A DNA stretch of 38,117 bases. Source: Planctomycetota bacterium. GTDB lineage: Bacteria > Planctomycetota > Planctomycetia > Pirellulales > UBA1268. Within the stretch, counting starts at the first letter, position 1, and every line of letters starts with the position of its first letter. The stretch covers positions 1-38,117 of the forward strand of contig QWPO01000060.1 in NCBI GenBank assembly GCA_003669255.1. The letters are read 5' to 3'. The notes below the pieces were generated by a model. That model had not been told where the DNA came from and made no database searches. It saw nothing but the letters and a program-made list of their open reading frames with translations. Below are positions 23,905 through 32,793 of this stretch, piece by piece. The position numbers and the translations under genes were made by a program.

Positions 23905-26900
23905 TCAGGCCGCTGGCTTTACCACTCGCCGCTTTGCCGGCCTGGAGTCCCCGGCCGGCTCCTCGACGACCGGATAGAGAAACACCGGCTTCTCGACGGT
24001 TCCTGCCGGGCGGCGGCCCGGAGCATGCGGGCCGCACAGTTCGGCCGCCATCCGCTCGGCTAGCAGGCGGAGCCGGACGACGGTGTCGGGATGCTCAGTC
24101 GCGACGTCTACGGTCTCGCCGACGTCGGCTTTGAGGTCATAGAGCCGGGGGTTCACCAGTGAGGCCTCGGCGGCGGTGTTCTCCGCGCCTGTGTCATTCG
24201 GCTGCGGCGCGATTACCAGTTTCCAGCGGCCGTCGCGAACCGCTTGGAGAGCTGTTCCCTTGAAATAGTAGTGGGCCTCACGGGCCGATTCGTGGCTCGT
24301 CCCCATGAGCAGGCCCGTGATGTCGCGGCCGTCGATCGTGGGCGTGGCGGCCACCTCGCCGCCGGCCAGGCCGACGAACGTCGGGAGGAGATCGATCGTG
24401 CCAGCAAAGGCATCGCATGTGCTCCCAGCCTGCACTCGCCCTGGCCACCAGGCGATCGTCGGCACCCGGACGCCTCCTTCCCAAGTGCTCGCCTTCGCTC
24501 CCCGCAGCGGACCGACCGACCCGCCATCCTTTCCCTTCGCCGCCCACGGGCCGTTGTCGCTCGTAAAGATCACGAGTGTGTCGCCGTCGAGCCCATCCTC
24601 CCGGAGCGTATCGAGGATCCTGCCCACGCTCCAATCAACTTCCTCAACCCAGTCGCCAAACCGCCCATTGCCGCTCTTTCCCCGAAATCGCTCGCCGGGA
24701 GCGAGCGGCACATGGACTGCCGTGTGCGGCACGTACAAGAAGAACGGTTTTCCTTTCGAATCGCGGATGAAGGCCACAGCCTCGTCGGTGCACCGTTCCA
24801 CGATCCCGCGCTGCATCTCGTCGGTGAGCAGCTCGACGACGCGATCGTCGCGAACGAGCGGCACCACTCGCTCACCCGTCTCCGCGGACTTTTTCTGCAT
24901 GTCGTTGGAGTAGGGGATCCCGAGGTAGCGGTCAAAGCCCTGGCGGCAGGGAAGGAACTCGCGCTGGTCACCGAGGTGCCACTTGCCGAAGCAGGCGGTC
25001 GCATAGCCAAGCGACTTGAGACGCTCGGCCATCGTGACCTCCGTGGGGTTCAAGCCATTCCTTCCAGCCGGAAAGAACACGCCCGGCACCGAGACCCGCA
25101 CCCCGTAGCAGCCGGTGAGAAGCTGGGCCCGCGACACCGAGCAGACGGGCGCGGCGTAGAAACTCGTGAGCTTCATACCCTCGCAGGCCATCCGGTCGAG
25201 GTGGGGCGTTTTTTGTTTCGTGGCCCCGAACGGTCCGATGTCGCCATAGCCAAGGTCGTCGATGAGCACGACCACGACGTTCGGCGGCCGTACCGCGGTG
25301 CGGGTCGCCAGCGGGTCGCCGGCACGATGCTGCGCCGCGGCGAGCGTCGCCTCGAGATCGCGGCGACGACCGGCGACGGCCGGATCGGCGGCGCGATCCC
25401 GCTGCTCGCCTGGGTCGCTCGCGACCTCGAAGACCTGCGTCACCTGTGACCGGGGATAGGCGATCAGCTTCCAGTCGGGAGTGACGACCGCCCGCTGGAC
25501 GTTCTTGTAGGCAAGGAGAATCGATTCGCGAATCGCTGCCTGCTCGCCCCGGACAACCGGCGCCAGACTCAGCCCCTCGCTGTCCCTCGGAGCCGGCACG
25601 CCGGCGAGGTCTCCAAGCGTGGCCGTCAGGTCGAAGAGGTAGGCCAAGGCATCCACCCGGCGGCCTGCGGGCACGCCAGGCCCCGCCATCACCGCCGGCG
25701 CGCGCATGGAGTGTTCATAGAGGTTCTGCTTTCCGAGGAGCCCGTGGCTGCCGAGTGCCAACCCCTGATCGGCGGCAAATAGCACGAGCGTGTCGTCGAG
25801 GCGACCCTTCTTCTCAAGGGCCGCGAGCACCCTGCCTATCTGATCGTCCATCCCTTCGATGAGGGCGTAGTAGTCGGCGAGTTCCGCTGAGATCCGCTGC
25901 GGCGCCAGCGGCCGTGGCAGCGTCTTTTCGTCACGGACCGCGAGGTCGCCGTTGTCGAACGGGTGCTCGGGAAGGAAGTTTGCTGGCGGTGGCGGCTCGT
26001 GACCGTCGTACCGGCGGCGGAACTCCCGCTGTGGCTGCCGCGGGTCGTGCGGCGCGGTGAACGCGCACCAAGCGAAGAAGGGCTCGTCACCGAGGTCTTC
26101 GATGAAGGCCTCGGCAGCGCCACCGATGATCGCCGACGAGTGGCGATCGGTCGCGGCGTCGGGCTCGGGCTCGGCGTGGCCGCGGAACGACACCGTCGGC
26201 AGACCGAAGTGGCCGTGCATCCCGCCGTAGAACACGTGGCTCCCCTCGGCAAAGCAACGGACGAGCGACTCCTTTCCATTGTGCCACTTGCCGGTGGCGA
26301 AGGTCCGGTAGCCGGCCCGCTCGAAGGCCTCGGGCCACGTGTCGCAACCCCCGAGCTGCTCGCGGACGCGAAACAATGACCGGCCCGACAAGAGCATCGC
26401 CCGGCTCGGCACGCAGACGGCCCCCTGCATCGCCCCCATGCAGTACGCCCGGTCGAAGGATGTGCCTCGGGTCACGAGCGCATCGATCGTAGGCGTGCGG
26501 ATCGCCGCGTTACCAAGCGCGTGGATCGTGTCGGCCCGCATGTCGTCGGCGAGGAAGACGATCACGCTCGGCCGGCACCTGGCTTCTGCGGATTCGAAAC
26601 GCTCGCCGTCTCCAGGCTTTTCGGCGATTGGCCGAGACGGAGCGGATGGCCCGTTCGCCGCATCGGCGAACGGGAGCGGCCAGTCGGGATGCGGAACGTG
26701 CTCGCGGTCGAGGATCAACCGCATCCGTTCAGCCACCGCAGGGTTTCGACCTGTGACGTTCGTCGTCTCCGACGGATCGGCCGCCAGGTCGTAGAGTTCG
26801 ATCGGCCCTGGCTCAGCAGGCTTGTTCGGACCCACGGCCCGGCGGATCGCCTTCCAACGGCCGTCCACCGCCGCCTGCCACTTGCCTTCGGTGAGCTCGC

Positions 26901-28167
26901 GGTAGAGCATCCGCTCCGCGGGCGGCTCAGCCTCTCCGCGGAGCATCGCGGCGAGGCTCGTGCCGTCAACACCTGCGGGTATCCGTTCCGCGAGGCCCGC
27001 GAGATCGAGGAGCGTCGGCAGCCAGTCCTCGAAGCCGCTGGGCGAATCGATCACGCGGCCGGCTACAATTTGGCCGGGCCAGACGGCGACCGTCGGCACC
27101 CTGAGGCCACCCTCGTAGGGCGACCCCTTCCAGTCGCGCATGGTGTCGTTGCTCGCGAGTCGCTGCGTGTCGAGGCCGCCAGTTCCCGGCATCGTGGCCC
27201 CGTTGTCACTCGAGAACACGAAGATCGTGTCGTCGGCGAGATTCAACTCATCGAGGAGTTTCATGATCCGGCCCACCTCGCGATCCAGCCGCGTGACCAT
27301 CGCCGCGTAGGTCGCCAGCGGTCGGCGGCATGGGACGTAGCCCCGGCCTCCGAGATATGGCTGCTCGTCGCCGAAGTGATCGTAGTAGCCGGCCAGCGAC
27401 GGCTCGTCGGCGGGCACCTGGAGCGCCAGGTGTGGGACTGTCGTGGGCACGTACAGGAAGAACGGCCTCGTGGCATTGGCCCGCACGAACGCCAGTTGCT
27501 GCTCGGCGATCAGGTCGGCCGAGTAGGCCGTTCCCGAGAAGCTCGCGAAGGCAGCGTCGCCGGGGGGCGGGTCGGCCGGAATCGATCCGCCTCGCGGCAC
27601 AGGCGGGTTGTCGATCTCAACCCGCTCGCGGTCGCTCCAGAGATGCTGCGGATAGTAGCTGTGGGCCTCCCGCTGGCAGTTGTAGCCGAAGAACCGCTCG
27701 AATCCGGAGGCCAGCGGCTCCGACGGGCTCCCTGGAGCGCCAAGACCCCACTTGCCGAAGCAGCCCGTCGCATAACCCGCATCCCGCAGGAGCGACGCGA
27801 GTGTCGCGGTGCCGGCCGGCATGGACGCCTGCCCCTCCGGCTTCGCTTCGCGATTCGAACGAACGACGGCATGACCCGGATGCCTGCCCGTGAGCAGCAC
27901 ACAGCGGCTCGGGGCGCAGACGGCGCTTCCCGCCCAGTGCCGGGAGAGCCGGGTGCCGCGGCCGAACAGGGCATCGATCTCGGGGGTCTTGATATCCCGA
28001 GAGCCCAGGCAAGAAAGGTCGCCGCTGCCGAGGTCGTCACAGAGAAAGAAGACGATGTTTGGCCGACGTGACGCCGGGCTCGTGCCGGCGTCAGCGGCAG
28101 CCGGCTGGAAACGCGCCGGAACGCCCATGCAGAGTGCCAGCACGGCGAGGATCGAAGCCACTCGCAT
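23905..28167 (-). CDS. Secreted triple sulfatase: three S1-type sulfatase domains in one polypeptide
   Basis: 1420 residues from ATG 28167, selected because AGGAGG (28173-28178) stands five bases before it; ATG 28170 is also possible. There is one signal peptide (ILAVLALCMGVPA) followed by three complete alkaline-phosphatase-superfamily sulfatase domains at about 30-500, 530-950 and 960-1395. Each has the N-terminal Asp-Asp metal pair (CDDLGSGD, ADDMRAD, IDDLGYGD) and the downstream Asp-Asn/Gln site (SSDNGA, AADQG, TSDNGP). Formylglycine motifs are CAPSR at Cys84, CVPSR at Cys585 and CSVSR at Cys1009, the last with Val in place of Pro. Domains 1 and 3 are arylsulfatase-A-like; domain 2 (LGSHGLLGKQNLYEHSMR) is choline/iduronate-sulfatase-like. 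No internal stop or leader was seen. Likely role: exo-desulfation of polysaccharides outside the cytoplasm; the substrates are unknown. Confidence 0.93.
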   Translation of the reverse strand: MRVASILAVLALCMGVPARFQPAAADAGTSPASRRPNIVFFLCDDLGSGDLSCLGSRDIKTPEIDALFGRGTRLSRHWAGSAVCAPSRCVLLTGRHPGHAVVRSNREAKPEGQASMPAGTATLASLLRDAGYATGCFGKWGLGAPGSPSEPLASGFERFFGYNCQREAHSYYPQHLWSDRERVEIDNPPVPRGGSIPADPPPGDAAFASFSGTAYSADLIAEQQLAFVRANATRPFFLYVPTTVPHLALQVPADEPSLAGYYDHFGDEQPYLGGRGYVPCRRPLATYAAMVTRLDREVGRIMKLLDELNLADDTIFVFSSDNGATMPGTGGLDTQRLASNDTMRDWKGSPYEGGLRVPTVAVWPGQIVAGRVIDSPSGFEDWLPTLLDLAGLAERIPAGVDGTSLAAMLRGEAEPPAERMLYRELTEGKWQAAVDGRWKAIRRAVGPNKPAEPGPIELYDLAADPSETTNVTGRNPAVAERMRLILDREHVPHPDWPLPFADAANGPSAPSRPIAEKPGDGERFESAEARCRPSVIVFLADDMRADTIHALGNAAIRTPTIDALVTRGTSFDRAYCMGAMQGAVCVPSRAMLLSGRSLFRVREQLGGCDTWPEAFERAGYRTFATGKWHNGKESLVRCFAEGSHVFYGGMHGHFGLPTVSFRGHAEPEPDAATDRHSSAIIGGAAEAFIEDLGDEPFFAWCAFTAPHDPRQPQREFRRRYDGHEPPPPANFLPEHPFDNGDLAVRDEKTLPRPLAPQRISAELADYYALIEGMDDQIGRVLAALEKKGRLDDTLVLFAADQGLALGSHGLLGKQNLYEHSMRAPAVMAGPGVPAGRRVDALAYLFDLTATLGDLAGVPAPRDSEGLSLAPVVRGEQAAIRESILLAYKNVQRAVVTPDWKLIAYPRSQVTQVFEVASDPGEQRDRAADPAVAGRRRDLEATLAAAQHRAGDPLATRTAVRPPNVVVVLIDDLGYGDIGPFGATKQKTPHLDRMACEGMKLTSFYAAPVCSVSRAQLLTGCYGVRVSVPGVFFPAGRNGLNPTEVTMAERLKSLGYATACFGKWHLGDQREFLPCRQGFDRYLGIPYSNDMQKKSAETGERVVPLVRDDRVVELLTDEMQRGIVERCTDEAVAFIRDSKGKPFFLYVPHTAVHVPLAPGERFRGKSGNGRFGDWVEEVDWSVGRILDTLREDGLDGDTLVIFTSDNGPWAAKGKDGGSVGPLRGAKASTWEGGVRVPTIAWWPGRVQAGSTCDAFAGTIDLLPTFVGLAGGEVAATPTIDGRDITGLLMGTSHESAREAHYYFKGTALQAVRDGRWKLVIAPQPNDTGAENTAAEASLVNPRLYDLKADVGETVDVATEHPDTVVRLRLLAERMAAELCGPHAPGRRPAGTVEKPVFLYPVVEEPAGDSRPAKRRVVKPAA

Positions 28168-28172
28168 CATCA

Positions 28173-28178
28173 CCTCCT
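28173..28178 (-). promoter_or_regulatory. Ribosome binding site of the triple sulfatase
   Basis: AGGAGG on the minus strand with five bases to ATG 28167. It decides against the upstream GTG 28182, which would add non-hydrophobic residues before the signal peptide. Confidence 0.75.
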
Positions 28179-28211
28179 CCACCTGATCCGACGAGATCCA
28201 ATGATACGGCG

Positions 28212-31200
28212 TCAGTCACGCGGCGCGAGGACATCGCAGAGATAATCCTTCACGGCGATGTACCGGGGTTTCGACCCCGGATAGGCCAGTTCACAGTCCA
28301 CGCCGACTGCATCGAGCCGCTCCTTGAGCTTCGCGCCCAAGTTGGCCGAGTGTGTCGGGTCTTTCGCTGGCTTGCCCAGATCCGGCGGCGACGCGTAGAC
28401 GAGATAGACAGGCGGATCATCGGCCGAGACCAGCGCGTAGGGCGAATACCTCGCGATCTCGGGAAGGAGCCTGCTGCGGGCCGCGAGGAACTCGGCAAAC
28501 GTCGGGGGTGGAAACGACTCCGCCGGAGTTTCTTCCTTCCCCGCACCCTTCCGCTTCTTGCCGGCGGACTTCCTGACCGCGGGCTTCTTCGCGGGGGTCG
28601 ATTCCTGCTGGCGGCGGTACGCGACCTTGAACGGGTTCTCCGCAGGACCGTCAAGGTTCTCATTGACGAGTTCCGCCTGCACACCCGCCCACCAGCGGTC
28701 GTAGAACTCGGCGAGGCGGCGGACCATGTCCGGGTTGCCATCGGCCACGTCCCGCACCTCGCCCGGATCGGCGGCAACGTCGTAGAGTTCCCAGCCGTCG
28801 GGGCTGTTGGCGACGTTGACGAGGCTCCAACGGCCTTCGCGAACGCGGACGTTCGCGAACTGGCTCGCCGCCGCCTGCCCACGCTTCCAGCGACCCTGAT
28901 GCGTCACGAGCGGCCGGTCGGGCCACTCGGCGGTCGCGTCGCGGAGCAGGGGCACGAGGCTGCGGCCCTCGATCTTCGCCGCGACCTCTGGCGGGACCTC
29001 GACGCCGGCGATCTCGCAGAGCGTCGGCAGCACGTCAAGATGGGCGGTCACCGCCGGCACATCGACGCCCTCAGGCAGCGATCCCTTCCACCGCCAGAAC
29101 GACGGCACCCGCGTGCCTCCCCGCCAGACGGTGCCCTTCGCCCCGCGCATCCCGGCGTTAAAGACGCTCGAACCGTTGGCTGTGCCGTTGTCGGTCGTGA
29201 ACACCACCAGCGTGTCCCCGGCCATGCCGAGCCGTTCAAGTTCGGCGAGCAGCCGGCCAACGTTCGTGTCGATGTTCTCGATCATGCCGTAGAACTTCGC
29301 GATCTGGGCCCGCTGCTTCGGGTCCCCCACGCCCGCCTTCTCAAGCAGGTCGAGGTACACCCCATCCGAGCCCGCCGGACAATCGAGCGGCGCGTGCGGG
29401 GCGTTGGACGTGATCATGCAGAAGAACGGTGTTTCGTTCTTCCTACAGCGGCGCATCCAGGCGAGCGCTTCGTCGAAAAACACGTCGGTACAGTAGCCCG
29501 TCGTTGCCACGAACTCGCCGTCGCTGCGGATCACGGGATCGACGTACCGGTTGCCCTCAACGTCGCCGCAGCTGCCGGGATACGTCTGGCCGATGCCCCC
29601 CGCGCCGTGGATGAACGAGCGGTCGAAGCCGCGACGGCCGGGCTGGTAGGCGTCTTCATCACCGAGATGCCACTTGCCGAAGATGCCGGTGGTGTAGCCG
29701 GCCCTTCGCAGCAGGTCGGGCAGGGTGGTGGCCGAGCGTGCCAACCGCTCCCGCTCATCGATCGTGTGCGTGACGCCCGAGTGGAACTCGTGCCGCCCAG
29801 TGAGCAGCGCCGCCCGCGTCGGGGCGCAGGTGGGGCTCGCATGAAACTCGGTGAGCCGCACGCTTTCCCGATACAGGCGGTCGAGATTCGGCGTACGGAT
29901 CACCGGATTGCCGTGGGCGGCGATGTCCCCGTAGCCCTGATCGTCGGTCATCACGTAGACGATGTTCGGCGGCCACCGTGCGGCCTTTCCCGCCCGTTCC
30001 TTCGCCGACGTCGGCGCGGCGAGCGCCCGGCACTCGTCGGCGATCCGACTCCATTCGGCGTCGAGCGCCCGGACCTGCTCCGGCTGCGCTGCGGCGAGGT
30101 CGTTTGTTTCGCAGCGGTCGGTCGCGAGATCGTAGAGTTCCCACGGCTGCTCCTTGACCGCCACGAGCTTCATGTCGCCCACGCGAGCGGCGCGGTGGCC
30201 TTCGTGGCACCACCAGAGGGCGTCGTGGGCCGGCGGCGCTGCTGGGCTCGCCAGCGACTTCGCGAAACTGCGACCGTGCAGCGGAGGCACGGTGGCGCCG
30301 TCGTGCTCTCGCGGAAGCGGCACCCCGGCGAGTTCCAGCGCCGTTGGCACGACATCGACGACGTGGACGGGCTGGTGGCGGAGTTCACCCCGCGCCGAAA
30401 TGCCGCGCGGCCAGTGGACAATCCAGGGCGTGGCAATGCCCCCTTCGTGGACCCAGGTCTTGTGCCGCCGAAACGGTGCGTTGCAGCAGCTCGACCAGCC
30501 CGGCCCGAGGCATAGAAAGGTCTTCCGCGAACCGGGCGGGGCCGACCGGTCGTGCCCTTCACCGCGGACCATGATCTCGGCCGAGGCGCCGTTGTCGCTC
30601 AGAAAGAGGATCAGCGTTTCGTCGAGGGCCTGCATCGCCTCGAGCTGGCGGACGATCCTGCCGACCTCGCGATCCATGCCTTCAACCATCGCCGCATGGA
30701 TCGCCATCTTGGTGGCCTGAAACTCCCGCTGCTCGGGCGTGAGCGTCTCCCATGGCAGGGGCCGCTCGACCTCGCCGGGGCCAAGCGCCTTCAAGGCGTC
30801 GGGGAACGAGTAGGGAGGGCCCACATCCCGTTCGATCGCGGCTGGTGGGGTCGTCACGATGCCATATTCCTTCAGCCGCGCCACGCGGGCCTGCCGCAGT
30901 TCATCCCAGCCGGGGCGGTAGCGGTCGCGAGTCTTCGCGATCAGATCGGGCGGCGCCTGAAGCGGGAAGTGGGGAGCAGTGAAGGCGACATAGTGGAAGA
31001 AGGGTGTTCCTGAGTGATTCCGCGAGTGCTCGGCAAGGCAGGCGACGGCATGGCCGCCGATCGCCGTCGTGGCATAGAAGTCGTCTGCTCTGCTCGCGGC
31101 TGGCATGCCAGCCGCTCCCGCGGGATCGAAGTAGTTGCTCTGGCCGATGGCGCTGATATCGAGCGACCGATGAAATCCCTGGGCGAGCGGATCGCCGTCG

Positions 31201-31592
31201 ACGTGCCATTTTCCCGAGTGGTAGGAGCGGTAGCCCGCGGGCGCGAGCAGGGCGGGAAGAAGCCGCGCCCAGGCGGGCCGCGCCGCCTTCACGCCACCGT
31301 CGCCTCCCGGCAGCGCATCGCGGCGGATTGCCTGCGCGTAGTAGCCCGTCAGTAGTGCCGCGCGAGTGGGCCAGCAGCGGGCGGTGTTGTAGGCGTTCGT
31401 ATAGCGGAGCCCTCCCGAAGCGAGCCGGTCGAGGTTCGGTGTGTCGATCTCGCCACCCTGGCAGCCAAGGTCGGAGAAGCCAAGATCGTCGGCCAGGATC
31501 ACGACCACGTTGGGCGGGGCAGCCGGCACCGAACCCACCACCGCCGTGGCGGCAACCAGGGCGGCGATGGCGGCTGACCACTGGCCTCGCAT
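28212..31592 (-). CDS. Secreted double sulfatase with Lys-rich linker and alpha/beta-hydrolase-like C-terminal fragment
   Basis: 1126 residues from ATG 31592, AAGGAG six bases before it (31599-31604). A signal peptide (AAIAALVAATAVVGSVPAA) is followed by sulfatase domain 1 (about 26-500; ADDLGFSD, CWPTR at Cys73, LSDNGA) and sulfatase domain 2 (about 540-985; TDDQGYGD, CAPTR at Cys589, GKWHLGDE, TTDNGT). Both formylglycine motifs are canonical C-x-P-T-R. A Lys/Ala-rich linker (AKKPAVRKSAGKKRKGAGKE) leads to residues about 1030-1126, which do not belong to a sulfatase. They resemble the last third of planctomycete alpha/beta-hydrolase esterases (SADDPPVYLVY, DPTHSANLGAKLKERLDAVG). There is no nucleophile elbow, so this part cannot be a complete esterase. 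Forty-four bases separate it from the triple sulfatase gene. Confidence 0.92.
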   Translation of the reverse strand: MRGQWSAAIAALVAATAVVGSVPAAPPNVVVILADDLGFSDLGCQGGEIDTPNLDRLASGGLRYTNAYNTARCWPTRAALLTGYYAQAIRRDALPGGDGGVKAARPAWARLLPALLAPAGYRSYHSGKWHVDGDPLAQGFHRSLDISAIGQSNYFDPAGAAGMPAASRADDFYATTAIGGHAVACLAEHSRNHSGTPFFHYVAFTAPHFPLQAPPDLIAKTRDRYRPGWDELRQARVARLKEYGIVTTPPAAIERDVGPPYSFPDALKALGPGEVERPLPWETLTPEQREFQATKMAIHAAMVEGMDREVGRIVRQLEAMQALDETLILFLSDNGASAEIMVRGEGHDRSAPPGSRKTFLCLGPGWSSCCNAPFRRHKTWVHEGGIATPWIVHWPRGISARGELRHQPVHVVDVVPTALELAGVPLPREHDGATVPPLHGRSFAKSLASPAAPPAHDALWWCHEGHRAARVGDMKLVAVKEQPWELYDLATDRCETNDLAAAQPEQVRALDAEWSRIADECRALAAPTSAKERAGKAARWPPNIVYVMTDDQGYGDIAAHGNPVIRTPNLDRLYRESVRLTEFHASPTCAPTRAALLTGRHEFHSGVTHTIDERERLARSATTLPDLLRRAGYTTGIFGKWHLGDEDAYQPGRRGFDRSFIHGAGGIGQTYPGSCGDVEGNRYVDPVIRSDGEFVATTGYCTDVFFDEALAWMRRCRKNETPFFCMITSNAPHAPLDCPAGSDGVYLDLLEKAGVGDPKQRAQIAKFYGMIENIDTNVGRLLAELERLGMAGDTLVVFTTDNGTANGSSVFNAGMRGAKGTVWRGGTRVPSFWRWKGSLPEGVDVPAVTAHLDVLPTLCEIAGVEVPPEVAAKIEGRSLVPLLRDATAEWPDRPLVTHQGRWKRGQAAASQFANVRVREGRWSLVNVANSPDGWELYDVAADPGEVRDVADGNPDMVRRLAEFYDRWWAGVQAELVNENLDGPAENPFKVAYRRQQESTPAKKPAVRKSAGKKRKGAGKEETPAESFPPPTFAEFLAARSRLLPEIARYSPYALVSADDPPVYLVYASPPDLGKPAKDPTHSANLGAKLKERLDAVGVDCELAYPGSKPRYIAVKDYLCDVLAPRD

Positions 31593-31598
31593 GTCGTG

Positions 31599-31604
31599 CT
31601 CCTT
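31599..31604 (-). promoter_or_regulatory. Ribosome binding site of the first double sulfatase
   Basis: AAGGAG on the minus strand, six bases before ATG 31592; it supports the assigned start. Confidence 0.7.
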
Positions 31605-31644
31605 CCGATGGTTCGGCCTGGGCTCGATGCCGTACTCCGTTCCG

Positions 31645-32793
31645 CTACGGCTTCTCGATCTCAGCGACCACCTTCGAGTAGGCCGCCGAGCGTTCCTCTG
31701 GCTTCATGCCCCGCAGTTCGAGAAGCATCGGCCGCAGGCCGGTCGCCCAGGAGGCGTCCTTCGCCACCTTCTCATCGGCCTTGGCCCTCAGGGCATCGGC
31801 ATCCATGCCACCGGCGGCTGCGGCCGCCGCGATCACGCTCCGCAGATACTCCGCCGCCTGCACGTCGGGATTCGGTGCGGCCGGGGCGTCGAAGCGGCCG
31901 AGCGCCCAGGCGATGCCCTCGACCATGTGCTTCTGGAACATCGGTTCCTTCCAGGTTGCATCGTTGTGGCCAAAGTTCGTCGAGAACACACGGCCTTGCC
32001 CATAGTCGCGGACCCACGACACCGGCACGTGCCACGGCTCCTTCGGGGTGCTCGCCTGCATGTCGAGGCTTACGAGCACCCGGAGGTTCTCCGGCTTGTA
32101 CCGCATGTCGTACTGGTAGATCTCGTCCTGGCAGCGGAACCGCTCCGGAAACATCGCCGCCACGCGGTGACCGGGCTCGTGCACCACGAAGGCGTGCTCA
32201 CCGCCGGAGCCCCACGGATGCCCGGCGAAGTGGCCGCCGATCATCTCGCAGTAGGCGTCGGAACTCTTGAATGTGTCGGTGGCGGCGTGGAACCCGATGA
32301 AGGCCTTACCCGACTTAATCCACTCGAGGAAGGCCGTGAGGTCGGGCACCGGCAGCTCGCCCGTCGTGCTGAGGAAAATCACGCCGTCAAAGTCGCGGAG
32401 CGACTCCGTGGAAAAGACCTTCGCAAACTCCTTCGACAGCCCCGCCTGCCAGGCATCGTCGTCGCGGCGAAACTTCTCCTGCTCGGCCTGAAAGGCGGCC
32501 TCCTGGTTCTTCCAGTCGTCATCCGAAACATCCTTGCCCCGCTTCGGCGGCGTAGGCTGCGGCATCCGGCCCGGCGGCAGCCGCAGGAAATCGCAGTGAA
32601 AGAGGCCGGTCGAGCGGCCAAGTTCCTCGAGGATGGGCTCGGCCGTGCCGATCGACGCATGCCGAAATCCGGTGGTAACGCTCACCACCAGCAGCCGTGC
32701 CGGCTTTTCAGTCTCGGCGCGAGCCGCAACCCCGCCGAGCACCGCCACGACAGCCATCGAGACCGCCGCCAGAAACCAACAAAAACTACGCAT
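31645..32793 (-). CDS. Secreted ThuA-domain protein (trehalose-utilisation-like, GATase-1 fold)
   Basis: 382 residues from ATG 32793, which shares its A with the upstream TAA stop (TAATG), so translation is probably coupled to the propeller gene. The leader (FLAAVSMAVVAVLGGVAARA) ends near residue 26. The ThuA (PF06283-type) domain covers about 30-290: LLVVSVTTGFRHASI at its start, FDGVIFLSTTGEL, FIGFHAATDTF, GGHFAGHPWGSGGEH and FGHNDATWKEP. ThuA proteins were linked to trehalose and other disaccharide use, but the reaction of the secreted planctomycete members is not established. The last 90 residues are Ala-rich and helical. Operon placement between sulfatase fusions suggests a role in polysaccharide degradation. 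Confidence 0.9.
   Translation of the reverse strand: MRSFCWFLAAVSMAVVAVLGGVAARAETEKPARLLVVSVTTGFRHASIGTAEPILEELGRSTGLFHCDFLRLPPGRMPQPTPPKRGKDVSDDDWKNQEAAFQAEQEKFRRDDDAWQAGLSKEFAKVFSTESLRDFDGVIFLSTTGELPVPDLTAFLEWIKSGKAFIGFHAATDTFKSSDAYCEMIGGHFAGHPWGSGGEHAFVVHEPGHRVAAMFPERFRCQDEIYQYDMRYKPENLRVLVSLDMQASTPKEPWHVPVSWVRDYGQGRVFSTNFGHNDATWKEPMFQKHMVEGIAWALGRFDAPAAPNPDVQAAEYLRSVIAAAAAAGGMDADALRAKADEKVAKDASWATGLRPMLLELRGMKPEERSAAYSKVVAEIEKP

Noticed and set aside
26521..28071. 516-codon open frame on the plus strand
   Set aside because: Antisense shadow of the triple sulfatase; the sense frame carries clear catalytic motifs.
23905..28167. Triple sulfatase as an assembly artefact of separate genes
   Set aside because: The frame is continuous through both junctions and internal domains lack signal peptides and start signals, so separate genes would not be exported.
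28059..30515. 818-codon open frame on the plus strand
   Set aside because: Antisense to the sulfatase fusions; product is Arg/His/Pro-rich without any family motif. Typical shadow in high-GC DNA.
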